DNA from: Lithodes maja
Lineage: Eukaryota > Arthropoda > Malacostraca > Decapoda > Lithodidae
DNA: 64,000 nucleotides
NCBI GenBank assembly: GCA_037953745.1
Contig: JBAKBP010004284.1
Span: 62,001 to 126,000 of the forward strand
Direction of reading: 5' to 3'
The position numbers were made by a program, and so were the translations under genes. The notes under the pieces are model-generated. The model was given only the letters and a program-made list of their open reading frames with translations. It did no database searches and was not told where the DNA came from. This document shows positions 32,013-40,943 of this stretch, piece after piece; position 1 is the stretch's first letter, and each line of letters opens with the position of its first letter.

Positions 32013-32758
32013 TAAATTAAACTACACTACAACTTATAGTATAGTACAGTAAACTACACTACAACTTATAGTATAGTACAGTAAACTACACTACAACTTA
32101 TAGTATAGTACAGTAAACTACACTACAACTTATAGTATAGTACAGTAAACTACACTACAACTTATAGTATAGTACAGTAAACTACACTACAACTTATAGT
32201 ATAGTACAGTAAACTACACTACAACTTATAGTATAGTACAGTAAACTACACTACAACTTATAGTATAGTACAGTAAACTACACTACAACTTATAGTATAG
32301 TACAGTAAACTACACTACAACTTATAGTATAGTACAGTAAACTACACTACAACTTATAGTATAGTACAGTAAACTACACTACAACTTATAGTATAGTACA
32401 GTAAACTACACTACAACTTATATTATAGTACAGTAAACTACACTACAACTTATAGTATAGTACAGTAAACTACACTACAACTTATATTATAGTACAGTAA
32501 ACTACACTACAACTTATAGTATAGTACAGTAAACTACACTACAACTTATATTATAGTACAGTAAACTACACTACAACTTATAGTATAGTACAGTAAACTA
32601 CACTACAACTAATAGTATAGTACAGTAAACTGCACTACAACTTATAGTATAGTACAGTAAACTACACTACAACTTATAGTATAGTACAGTAAACTACACT
32701 ACAACTTATAGTATAGTACAGTAAACTACACTACAACTAATAGTATAGTACAGTAAAA
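32013..32758. repeat. 32-bp minisatellite, about 23 units
   Basis: The unit reads CAGTAAACTACACTACAACT followed by TATAGTATAGTA. Units are almost identical; variants include TTATATTATA near 32425, 32488 and 32550 and AACTAATAG near 32607 and 32737. There are no spacers between units, so it is a tandem array and not a CRISPR. It lies between the gene and the right TIR of transposon copy A. Confidence 0.97.
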
Positions 32759-33119
32759 TAAGCTGACACTGAACCCCATGCTGAGTTGCACAGCAGCGAT
32801 GTTACCAGTGTGCCCTGGTTGTGTGTTGACATCACTATTATATTTACAAGATCTCATCACTGCCTCAGTCCTTACTAACAAATGTGAAAATGGCTCCATT
32901 GGATTATCTGACCCAAAGAATGTATGTGCACACCAAAAATCATGTATATATGTTCAGTAGTTGCTTAGATATGAACATATGAAATTAATGGACGCCATCT
33001 TGGATGCCATTCTAAAATTCCAATTATAGACTATGACAATGATTAAAACAGTGCTTCTCATTAATCTGGTTAGCAAGAAACAGTTTTCTCTTAAAATGTT
33101 CACCAGGTAATAATTACAA

Positions 33120-33304
33120 AAAAATTAAGCAATATATGGTCAGGCACGGCAGCCATCTTGAAAAATGACCGCCATATTGGATTTTCGCGTGGCCAGCGGT
33201 ATTTCTGAGAAGAATGGACCTTGAAGGGTACATGTACCAAATTTCATGCTTGCATCACCATTTGAACGATTCTCCTGAAATTTGCAGTTATCTGCTCCAC
33301 TATT
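33120..33304. repeat. Right terminal inverted repeat of transposon copy A
   Basis: Inverse of 29702-29885; ends TTATCTGCTCCACTATT. Confidence 0.82.
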
Positions 33305-33598
33305 ACATTTATCCTCAACACTGGTCTGGCAGCATATGAGGTCAACTTTTAAAACTATGTGTTTGCCTAAATTAACTTATCACTAGTCTAATTTCCGATA
33401 GCAGTGCAGAAGATTCCAGAAATATTGCCAAACAAAATTTGAGGACGGATTGTTGAGGGTAAAAGCGCTCGTGTGATACCAGCTTTCCACATAGACAAAT
33501 ACTGCGTCCCAAATACCGATATATACTCGGATGTTAATTAGTACTGTACACCTGGTAACAGAGAGATCTACTACACAGCTCATTTTGTTTATGTTAAT

Positions 33599-33905
33599 TT
33601 AAGGGGAGATTTCCACTTGAGGGATATTGTTCTTCACCCCTTTCTCCCTCATGTTTAGCCCCATTGTTTTGACATTTTATGAAGTTCGCCCCATTAGTTT
33701 GGCGATTTTAAGAACTTTCGCCCCATTGTTGTCAATTTTCGGAACTTTTGTGCCATTTAGGTGTCTATTTTTTCCTGGCGAGCGATATCGAGCCTGTAAT
33801 TTAAGAGGATCAAAAAATGTGCGAATTTATCTTAAAGGAGGCGGGAGGGGGGGGGGGGTATGCTTGATGGAGGTCTAGGGAGGAAATAAACAAAAACAGG
33901 GTTAA
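33599..33905 (+). mobile_element. MITE family A copy 6
   Basis: Begins TTAAGGGGAGATTTCCACTT and follows the family order (CATGTTTAGCCCCATTG, GGCGATTTTAAGAAC, CCTGGCGAGCGATA, GATGGAGGTCTAGGGAGG). It has a G-run at about 33846-33858. The right end is degraded (GGGTTAACTAG). Confidence 0.77.
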
Positions 33906-34023
33906 CTAGTGAATCCCAATAATATAATTTGTCTTGGCTCAAACAGTCTTTCAAATTAGTTCGCCCATGTATCATAACTGTGCTTCCAAAAACTGTCCAG
34001 AAGTTTTTGACCACGACTGTACA
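33906..34023. other. Short unassigned stretch
   Basis: Contains TTTTTGACCACGACTGTACA-like words that could be the last bases of a DNA transposon, but no partner end was found. Confidence 0.3.
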
Positions 34024-35590
34024 TTTTGTTTTCTATGTGAGTGAGGGACAGAAAAGACACAACTGCCTGTAATGAGTGCCTCCCCCAAAGTTGAAAGTGA
34101 CAGGGCCAAAATCAAGGGACGTTCGAGCAAAAATGCCTGGACACACTGAGTTTGAAACAGCTTAAGTCATACGAAGAGGGAATGACTGATTCTGGGAGAG
34201 AGTTCCAGAGCGCAGCTGTTGAATAGAAGAAAGATTGAGAATAACGTTTCACTCTTGGGTTGGAGAGTTGCACAGAATAGGGGTGGGATTGTAAAGACAG
34301 GTGCTACGTGTTCTACGAAGAGGGGGTGGTATACACAGAGAGCTCGGAGGAACACTGATTATTGTAATAGTGGTAGAATAGTGAGAGGGATGCAACATTG
34401 CGACGAAGAGAGAGACTGCAGACAATTGGTGAGTGGACGTGAGTTAATGAGACAAAAGGCTTTCCTTTCTACTTTGTCTAGAAGTGCTGTGCGAGAGGAT
34501 CCTCCCCACGCGTGTGAACAATACTCAATACATGGATGCACTGTGCCCATGTACAGAGCAAGAAGATGTGCAAGGGTGAAGAAACCCCGGAGGCGGTTGA
34601 GCACACCCAACTTCTGGGAAGCTGTTTTAGTAAGAGTGGTAATATGATCTTTCCAAGAGAGAACAGAAGAAAAAGAGACACTGAGAATATTAAGAGAAGA
34701 TGAAGGGTTAATTTGTATGTTGTTGAAGAGTAAGTCATAGTTTTCTGGAAGAGGGGGACGAGTAGACAGATGGAGAAATTGAGTTTTGGAAGCATTGAAA
34801 GTAACAAGAATTTCTCTGCCTCAATTAGAGATAGTAGAGAGATCAGAAGATAGGTGCTTTATAGCCTCCTTACGTGAGTTTTGGAGTTCCTGCTGTGAAT
34901 GATGTTGTTGAAGGCTAGTGGAATAGTGTAATGTAGAGTCGTCAGCATAATTATGAATGAATGGGGCTGGAGGTGCAGTTGAGAAGTTCTTTAATGAAAA
35001 ATTAGAAGAAAATCGGAGATAGGACAGAACCCTGAGGAACACCGGAGTTGATAGGTTGAGGAAGAGAACGGTGGCTGTCCACAATCGCAGCTATGGAACA
35101 GCCGGAAAGGAAATTAGAGATAAAGGCACAGATGGAGGGATAGAAACCGAAGGAGGGTAGTTTGGAAACGAGGTATGTGTGCCAGAGTCTATCAAAGGCC
35201 TTCGATATGTCTAGCGCAACAGAAAAAGTCTCACCGAAGTCCCGAATGGAGGATGACCAAGAGTTAGTTAGATAAGAAAGAAGATCACCAGTAGAGCGGC
35301 CCTTAAGTAAGCCATACTGGCGGTCTGAGAGTAGGTTATGAGAAGATAAATGCTTAAGAAATTTTGAGGTAAGAATAGTTTCAAAAACTTTAGAGATGCA
35401 AGAAATGAGAGCAATTGGACGATAGTTGGAGGGTTGAGAGCGGTCAGCCTGCTTTGGAACAGGTTGAATGAGAGCGAACTTCCAGCAAGAAGGGAAGACG
35501 TTAGAGGAAAGACAGAGACATAATGGCAAACAAGGTATACAGCCTGAGAAGATGGGTAGACTCGGGTACTGCATAAGCTATGGGAGGGAG
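34024..35590 (-). pseudogene. LINE J2 copy, 5'-truncated (minus strand)
   Basis: The minus strand gives FPSCWKFALIQPVPK, NYRPIALISCISKVFE, DRQYGLLKGRSTGDLLSYL, VALDISKAFDRLWH (motif A), PINSGVPQGSVLSPIFF (motif B) and HNYADDSTLHYS (motif C), then LNRLRGFFTLAHLLALYMG and VHPCIEYCSHAWGGSS. Four frames (35002-35574, 34821-35084, 34478-34807, 34359-34610) show several frameshifts. The 3' UTR at 34060-34160 matches J2. The N-terminal endonuclease is missing. Confidence 0.87.
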
Positions 35591-36172
35591 AAATTGGGGG
35601 AATCGCTGAGGTGGTCAGCTAGTAAAGTTGACATAGTATACCTTGAATTTCAGAAAGCCCTTGACAAAGTTCTCCATATGCGTCTCCTGATAAAACTAAA
35701 AGCTCATGACATAAAAGGGAGAGTGCTCCACTGGATTGAAAACTGGTTAACTGGACGAATGTAACGAGTAGTAATAAACGGTAATGCATCGGACTGGACT
35801 CAAGCCACAAGCAGTGTACCCCAGAGGTGAGTGCTCGGCCTGTCCTGTTCTTGAATGATATAAATGACATTGATGACAGTCTTTCATGTAGTATTTCAAA
35901 ATGTGCAGATGACACACAAATAGCAATCACGGTAGTCTCTCCAACTCAAATACAATACATCCAAAATTATTTAGATAAACTGTTAAACTGGGTTCAGACC
36001 GGACAAATGAGCTTCATAATCGATAAATGTAAAGTACTGCACGTATGTAGGAATAATAAGGCAATGGGCGTTATTCACCTCAAAAGTGTCGATAAATATT
36101 AAGAAACTTATTTAGGAACAACAATTACCAATACTTAAAAACCGGGCCAATAATGTCCTGAAGTTGTAAAGA
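35591..36172 (+). pseudogene. CR1-like LINE RT fragment, part 1
   Basis: The plus strand reads VDIVYLEFQKALDKVLH (motif A with Glu for the usual Asp), LLIKLKAHDIKGRVLHWIEN, then after breaks SVPQR (degenerate motif B), FLNDINDIDDSLSCSISKCA with DDTQIAIT (motif C, CADD) and MSFIIDKCKVLHVCRNNK. The protein then stops at the junction with a J2 element and resumes at 37324. Several stops. Confidence 0.8.
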
Positions 36173-37323
36173 AAGTTTCTATCCCTCCATCTGTGCCTTT
36201 GTCTCTAATTTCCTTTCCGGCCGTTCCATAGCTGCGGTTGTGGACGGCCATTGTTCACTTCCTCACCCTATAAACTCCGGTGTTCCTCAGGGCTCTGTCC
36301 TATCTCCTATTCTCTTTCTAATTTTTATAAATGATCTCCTTAACTGTACCTTAATTCCCATCCATTCATACGCAGACGACTCAACCTTACACTACTCCAT
36401 TAGTTTTTCAGAACGCCCCAGCCAGCAATCTCTCAACGACAAACGTAATGAAGCCATAGAACTCTTAAATTCTGATCTAAATACTATTTCCAATTGGGGC
36501 AGAGAAAACCTTGTTAACTTTAATGCTTCCAAAACCCAATTTCTCCATCTATCTACCCGTCAGGATCTCCCAGCGGACTATCCCTTATTCTTCAACAATA
36601 CAAAAATCAACCCTTCATCTTCTCTCAATATTCTTGGTGTCTCTTTTTCTTCTGCTCTCATTTGGAAGGACCATATTACCAGTCTTGCTAAGGCAGCCTC
36701 CCAGAAGCTGGGTGTGCTCAACCGCCTTAGGGGGTTCTTTTCCCCTGCACAGCTTCTTGCTCTGTACAGGGGCATAGTGCACCCTTGTATTGAGTATTGT
36801 TCACATGTGTGGGGAGGTTCCTCTCACACCGCTCTCCTAGACAAAGTTGAAAGGAAGGCCTTTCGTATCATTAACTCCCGTCCACTCACCAACTCTCTGC
36901 AATCTCTCTCTCTCCGCCGCAATGTTGCATCTCTCTCGCTATTCTATCGCTACTATAATAATCAGTGTTCCTCAGAGCTATCCCAGTGCATACCACCTCC
37001 TTTACGTAGGGCACGTGGTACCCATCTTGCAACTCAATCCCACCCCTACTCTGTGCAACTCTCCAACCCAAGAGTGAAACGTTACTCTCAAACTTTCTTC
37101 TACTCAACATCTGAGCTCTGGAACTCTCTCCCAGAATCAGTCTTTCCCTCTTCCTATGACTTAAATTGCTTCAAACTCCGTGTGTCCAGGCATTTTGGCT
37201 CGAACGTCCCTTGATTTTGTCCCTGTCACTCTTTCAACTATGGGGGAGGCACTCGCTATAGGCAGTTATGCCTTTTGCCTCCCTCAATCACATAGAAGAA
37301 AAAAAAAAAAAAAAAAAAAAAAA
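36173..37323 (+). mobile_element. LINE J2 copy, 5'-truncated, with poly(A) tail
   Basis: The insert begins inside the RT coding region (TTTCTATCCCTCCATCTGTG) and ends in 33 or so A's at 37291-37323. It interrupts the CR1-like LINE. The single long frame is uninterrupted from motif B to the end, so it is the youngest J2 copy here. I could not fix a target duplication because the right flank begins with A's. Confidence 0.9.
36240..37214 (+). CDS. LINE J2 RT C-terminal part (open)
   Basis: 324 codons: INSGVPQGSVLSPILFLIFI (motif B), PIHSYADDSTLHYS (catalytic YADD), NFNASKTQFLHLS, LNILGVSFSSALIWKDHI, LNRLRGFFSPAQLLALYRG, CIEYCSHVWGGSS, LLDKVERKAFRIINS, and the tail ELWNSLPESVFPSSYDLNCF with KLRVSRHFGSNVP at the end. 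The upstream half including motif A and the endonuclease is absent, so it cannot support its own retrotransposition. Confidence 0.9.
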   Translation: MDGHCSLPHPINSGVPQGSVLSPILFLIFINDLLNCTLIPIHSYADDSTLHYSISFSERPSQQSLNDKRNEAIELLNSDLNTISNWGRENLVNFNASKTQFLHLSTRQDLPADYPLFFNNTKINPSSSLNILGVSFSSALIWKDHITSLAKAASQKLGVLNRLRGFFSPAQLLALYRGIVHPCIEYCSHVWGGSSHTALLDKVERKAFRIINSRPLTNSLQSLSLRRNVASLSLFYRYYNNQCSSELSQCIPPPLRRARGTHLATQSHPYSVQLSNPRVKRYSQTFFYSTSELWNSLPESVFPSSYDLNCFKLRVSRHFGSNVP

Positions 37324-38103
37324 GATTATTGGATTCATTGGTAGAATTCAAATACAAATCCGAAGACGTTATTTTCACCTTATATAATTCATTGGTTTGA
37401 CCTCATCTAGAATACTGCGTTCAATTTTGGTCTCCTTACTATCAAAAGGATGTAGAAAAACTTGAAAGAGTACAGCCAAGAATAACAAAAACAAATTTCC
37501 AGACCAAGAAATAAGCCATATGAAGAACGTCTAGAAGAATTAAACTTTTTCAACTTAACTAAGCGCAGACTACGAGGGGACATAACTTAAGTATTTAAGA
37601 TAATTAAATGTATTGACAACATGGATGGAAACAAATACTTCACATTCTATTATTCATAATGCACGCTAGGGAATGGCTGTAAAATCATCCGTAAGCCCTT
37701 TCACTACCATGAAGCAAAACCATTTTTTTTTCAACAGGGTAGTAAACTTATGGAATGGCTTACCTAGCAATATTGTAGACTGCAACACTGTTAAAACATT
37801 TAAAATTAGCTTAGACAAATATCTCTCGCTTAATCCCCGACTGACTGCGTTTATAGATGAATAACAAGACATGCCTACATTACCTCTTTTGGTAAGATGT
37901 TTCTATTTAAATATTTTCCTGTCGAGTAACATGTCAGTTTATGCACTGTGCCTGGAAAAGATCAATCCTGCCCCTTCTAAGCAATTTTTCTCTCTCCTAT
38001 ATATTAGTCTAGGTAGTTTAGATACAAGCACCCTCGTAAGGATCAGTAGATATGTTGTTGCTTGTTTTCCTTTGTACATTAAAAATGGTGGCAAGGATAT
38101 TTA
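37324..38103 (+). pseudogene. CR1-like LINE C-terminal part 2 and 3' UTR
   Basis: TLYNSLV, PHLEYCVQFWSPYYQKDVEK, LNFFNLTKRRLRGD and FFFNRVVNLWNGLPSNIVD, followed by TFKISLDKYLSL, form the usual CR1-group ending. It continues 35591-36172 across the J2 insert. Stops at several points. The last ~240 bases are 3' UTR-like. Confidence 0.82.
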
Positions 38104-38245
38104 GTGTTGTTATAATAATAATATTATAGTAGTAGTAATATTTGTATTATTATTATTATTAGTAGTAGTAGTAGTAGTATTGTTATTATCAATATTATAT
38201 TAATTATTTATTTTGTTATTATTATTATTATTATTATCATTATTA
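38104..38245. repeat. (ATT/AGT)n trinucleotide microsatellites
   Basis: ATT, AGT and TAG triplet runs, perhaps the 3' tail of the CR1-like LINE. Confidence 0.85.
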
Positions 38246-38517
38246 ATATGAAAGTTTTGTTTTCCTCTTGCACAGTCCAATTTGTTTAGAACGAAATAAT
38301 TTAGTAATATCTACTTCAAATTGCTACACCATAACACTAATAATTGTGGAATTTGCTTCCAGCTATTTAATTTAATTTCCAGTGGTTTCAGCGTTCACTT
38401 AATAAATTGCTTCTCCAATGTATTTTTCTGCTGAACCAATTCTTTATAATTAGATTGGAACCATTTTAATTCGCATTGCATCCAATCATATCAACATCCT
38501 CCACATTATTAAGTTCG

Positions 38518-38621
38518 CCTCTCTCTCTCTCTGAACAAGTATCACCATTGCTAATTTCCCTTCATGCACCTCTCTCTCTCTCTCTCATCTCCCACCTCCA
38601 CTATTTTGTTTTTTCATCTCC

Positions 38622-38658
<37 letters not shown>

Positions 38659-38780
38659 TCTCCTTCTCCTTCTCCTTCCCCTTCCCCTCCCCTCCCCTCC
38701 CCTCCCTCACTTGCGCGCTCTCTCTCTCTCTCTCTCTCTCTCATCCCCTCCCCTCGCTCACTCGCACTCTCTCTCTTCAA
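38518..38780. repeat. (CT)n and (CCTT/CCCCT)n low-complexity tract
   Basis: Pyrimidine-rich tract with several CT runs. The Ser/Leu and Arg/Glu frames read through it on both strands are artefacts. Confidence 0.95.
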
Positions 38781-38904
38781 TCTTAAATGCATCCAAAAAT
38801 GCTTGCATGCACTTTCATTCTTCATGGGAATTTGATTAAGTTTGCATGCAGGGATCCGTAATGTGATTTGCCCGTGAAAAAAAGGGTTGAGGGGTCTAAA
38901 AAAA

Positions 38905-39015
38905 ACTGGAGGCAGGCGGGTATATTCTCTCCCCTCTATACTATTGTCATCTACCCTATATCTATTATTATTTTGATCTCCCATACAAAAGGCTAAAGTA
39001 AAATATAAAAGTGTT
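38905..39015 (+). repeat. Repeat family E, copy 1
   Basis: GGAGGCAGGCGGGTATATTCT, CATCTACCCTATAT and AAGGCTAAAGTAAAATAT recur at 39445-39560 and partly at 39648-39715. Confidence 0.65.
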
Positions 39016-39079
39016 AAAATAAATCCTTTTAATTATTCACAACATACTTATAAGGACAAGCAGGTGTGCATGAAGTTGC

Positions 39080-39295
39080 TGAGCTCCTTCTGTTCCGGCG
39101 ACGTCTTTCTAAAACAAATTCTAGCTATATATAGACGATTTTGTCCAGTTTAAGAAGGATGCGTGGTAGTATAAAGGGTTAAGTGAGCTAGTTCAAAGCC
39201 TGTTAATTGATGGAGGGCCTTTGTAAACTGAATACTATCGTATACTAATAGCCAGAATAAAGTTACAAGGACGGCACCGGTACTGGAAGGGTTAA
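39080..39295. mobile_element. MITE family D copy 4
   Basis: Left arm CTCCTTCTGTTCCGGCGACG, right arm GGCACCGGTACTGGAAGGG followed by TTAA at 39292. The core has ATAGACGATTTTGTCCAGTT and its approximate inverse. It separates copies 1 and 2 of repeat family E. Confidence 0.75.
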
Positions 39296-39444
39296 ATTGC
39301 AAACATACAGTCGATAAACAAATTCATTTATGCGTGAAATCCATTGTTATAGGTAGTTTATCAACCTTCTGATTACAAGCTTTCCTTCCTAAGCTCAACA
39401 AAAACAGCATGGCTGAAGCTAGAAATGGGTTGATAGGTCTAACA

Positions 39445-39560
39445 AACTGGAGGCAGGCGGGATATTCTGTTCCCTCTACACTACTTCCATCTACCCTATA
39501 TTTTTCCGGTACAAGGCTAAAGGAAAATATCAAAATTTGTTGATATACTGGAAATCCTTA
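39445..39560 (+). repeat. Repeat family E, copy 2
   Basis: GGAGGCAGGCGGGATATTCTG, CCATCTACCCTATATTTTTC and AAGGCTAAAGGAAAATATCA match copy 1. Confidence 0.65.
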
Positions 39561-39647
39561 AAATTATCCGCAACATGCCAAGGACAAAGAGATTTTCATT
39601 AAGTTATTATTGTTTACATATATAGATACACAATTGAGGGGTGAATA

Positions 39648-39715
39648 TAGCTGTATGCAGGCGGGTTTATTCTGTTCCCTCTATACCTCTTTCATCTATT
39701 CAATACTTTCTCTCT
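39648..39715 (+). repeat. Repeat family E, copy 3 (partial)
   Basis: GCAGGCGGGTTTATTCTG and CCCTCTATACCTCTTTCATC match the start of copies 1 and 2. Confidence 0.55.
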
Positions 39716-40788
39716 ATATAAAGTTATTACCATTTATTCCTATAACGATCGACTACATGCCAGAGGCAAATATGTTTCCATAAAATCGCTAATATTTACA
39801 TAATATATAGATACACAATCCAACTTATGAGTGAAATTATCACTATTAAACTGTAGATATACACTCAGTATAGACTGACTCTGAACGTCCATCCTAAGCT
39901 ATATTAAATCGCACAGGTGAAACTAAAACTAAAACATTTAAATTAATTGCAAGGCATGGAGTAATACTTGATATTGAGTCGACTTTGAGAAGTCTTATGA
40001 TAGTAAAGAGAATTTCTTGTGGATCACGAGTCTATGTTGCTACATTCGTCATTGGAATGAAACAAAATATAAGTAATTTATTAGATGTTAACCGAAAGTG
40101 GGATATATTTTGTTCTTGCTGTAGCACAATTTGACTTCATAAAGCTTGTAAAAGCTAAACATCGTTCACTACAATATGAATCCAATCACGGTCTAATAAT
40201 GTCAGTACAATTAATCCCTTTAGTACAATGACTCCTTATCTACCACCTATTTTTACTAACCTTAAACGATTTTATATACCATAGCTTAAGAACGTTCAGT
40301 ATGATTCTAATGGTTTTTGAGACAGTATTTACCTTTTTGAGTCCAAATACAACGAAGTCCAAATACAACGAAAATTAAGTCATCGTTCTGAAAGAATGTT
40401 TATAGGTTCAATGATGAAATAATAAAACTGCCAGAACCTGCAATAAAAGAACTCTAATCTATCCGTGGAATGAGATATATTGCATATATGTATCGTTCAG
40501 AGCTTAGTAACTTATGGTTTCGTAAATATGACCTTCCGTATAATCATCCCTTATTATAGAAACTATTAAGCCTTTCAATAAACGATGACGTGTTTCTTTC
40601 ATTTATTCTGACGACCATTCGTCTATTTTTCAATTTAAGAAGGGCATGTGGACGTCAAAGCTATTAATCTATATAGCTTGTACCCCTCTGATGACTAGAG
40701 ATCCTTTTAAAGCTAACTAAATTAGTCTATTGTTAACTTAAAGTTGCCTCAATATACGAAGAGGTGAGAGACATGCCAAATCAATATA
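39716..40788. other. AT-rich stretch with degraded family D pieces
   Basis: At 40211 TTAATCCCTTTAGTACAATG and a core TTAAACGATTTTATATACC look like half of a D element. Around 40545-40640 TTAAGCCTTTCAATAAACGA and CAATTTAAGAAGGGCATG look like another. No gene is seen. Confidence 0.45.
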
Positions 40789-40943
40789 TTAACCCCTTCT
40801 GTAACGGCGACCCCTTTAATATTACTTTATTTCAGCTACATTTAGAAAAATTTATGAAACTTAAGGATAATAGTAGCTCAAAGGATTAATTGAGATAGTC
40901 TGTAGCCTTTTAATGGATATACGTCCTTCCTAAGCTAAACAAG
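40789..40943. mobile_element. MITE family D copy 5, left part (cut by Naiad-type element)
   Basis: Starts TTAACCCCTTCTGTAACGGC and runs to CTTCCTAAGCTAAACAA, the start of the right half of a D element. The missing end, with ATTAAAAGTACATCACCGG and TAAAGAAGGGGATAAC, is at 44761-44795. Confidence 0.75.

Larger units (their letters stand above)
29702..33304 (-). mobile_element. Zinc-motif DNA transposon, copy A (TIRs, internally deleted)
   Basis: Long inverted repeats bound the element: the left arm from AATAGTGAAGCAGATAA and the right arm's reverse complement AATAGTGGAGCAGATAA. Both run through TCGTTCAAATGGTGATGCAA, TACCGCTGGCCACGC and TTTTTCAAGATGG, at least ~180 bp, with weaker similarity beyond. 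A 3-bp ACA (TGT in J1 sense) stands on both sides, and J1's frame is open across the site if one copy is removed. It carries a minus-strand gene relic (30290-31710) and a minisatellite (32013-32758). Superfamily not identified. Confidence 0.8.
26083..33385 (-). mobile_element. LINE J1 long copy, split by two younger insertions
   Basis: Reading leftward on the minus strand: endonuclease start (33305-33385), then a DNA transposon (29702-33304), endonuclease (29701-29573), an RTE-like truncated copy (28891-29563), the rest of the endonuclease and RT (28881-26340), a 3' UTR and an (ATT)n tail at 26083-26101. The frame is recognisable across both insertion points. It is closely related to the plus-strand copy at 4696-5660. 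Clade: jockey/CR1-like by motif style, not proven. Confidence 0.82.

Noticed and set aside
32013..32758. Regular 32-bp repeats that superficially resemble a CRISPR array
   Set aside because: Units are directly adjacent with no spacers and lie inside a eukaryotic transposon; it is a minisatellite.
38476..38984. Ser/Leu-rich and Arg/Glu-rich frames on both strands
   Set aside because: Caused by the pyrimidine-rich low-complexity tract.
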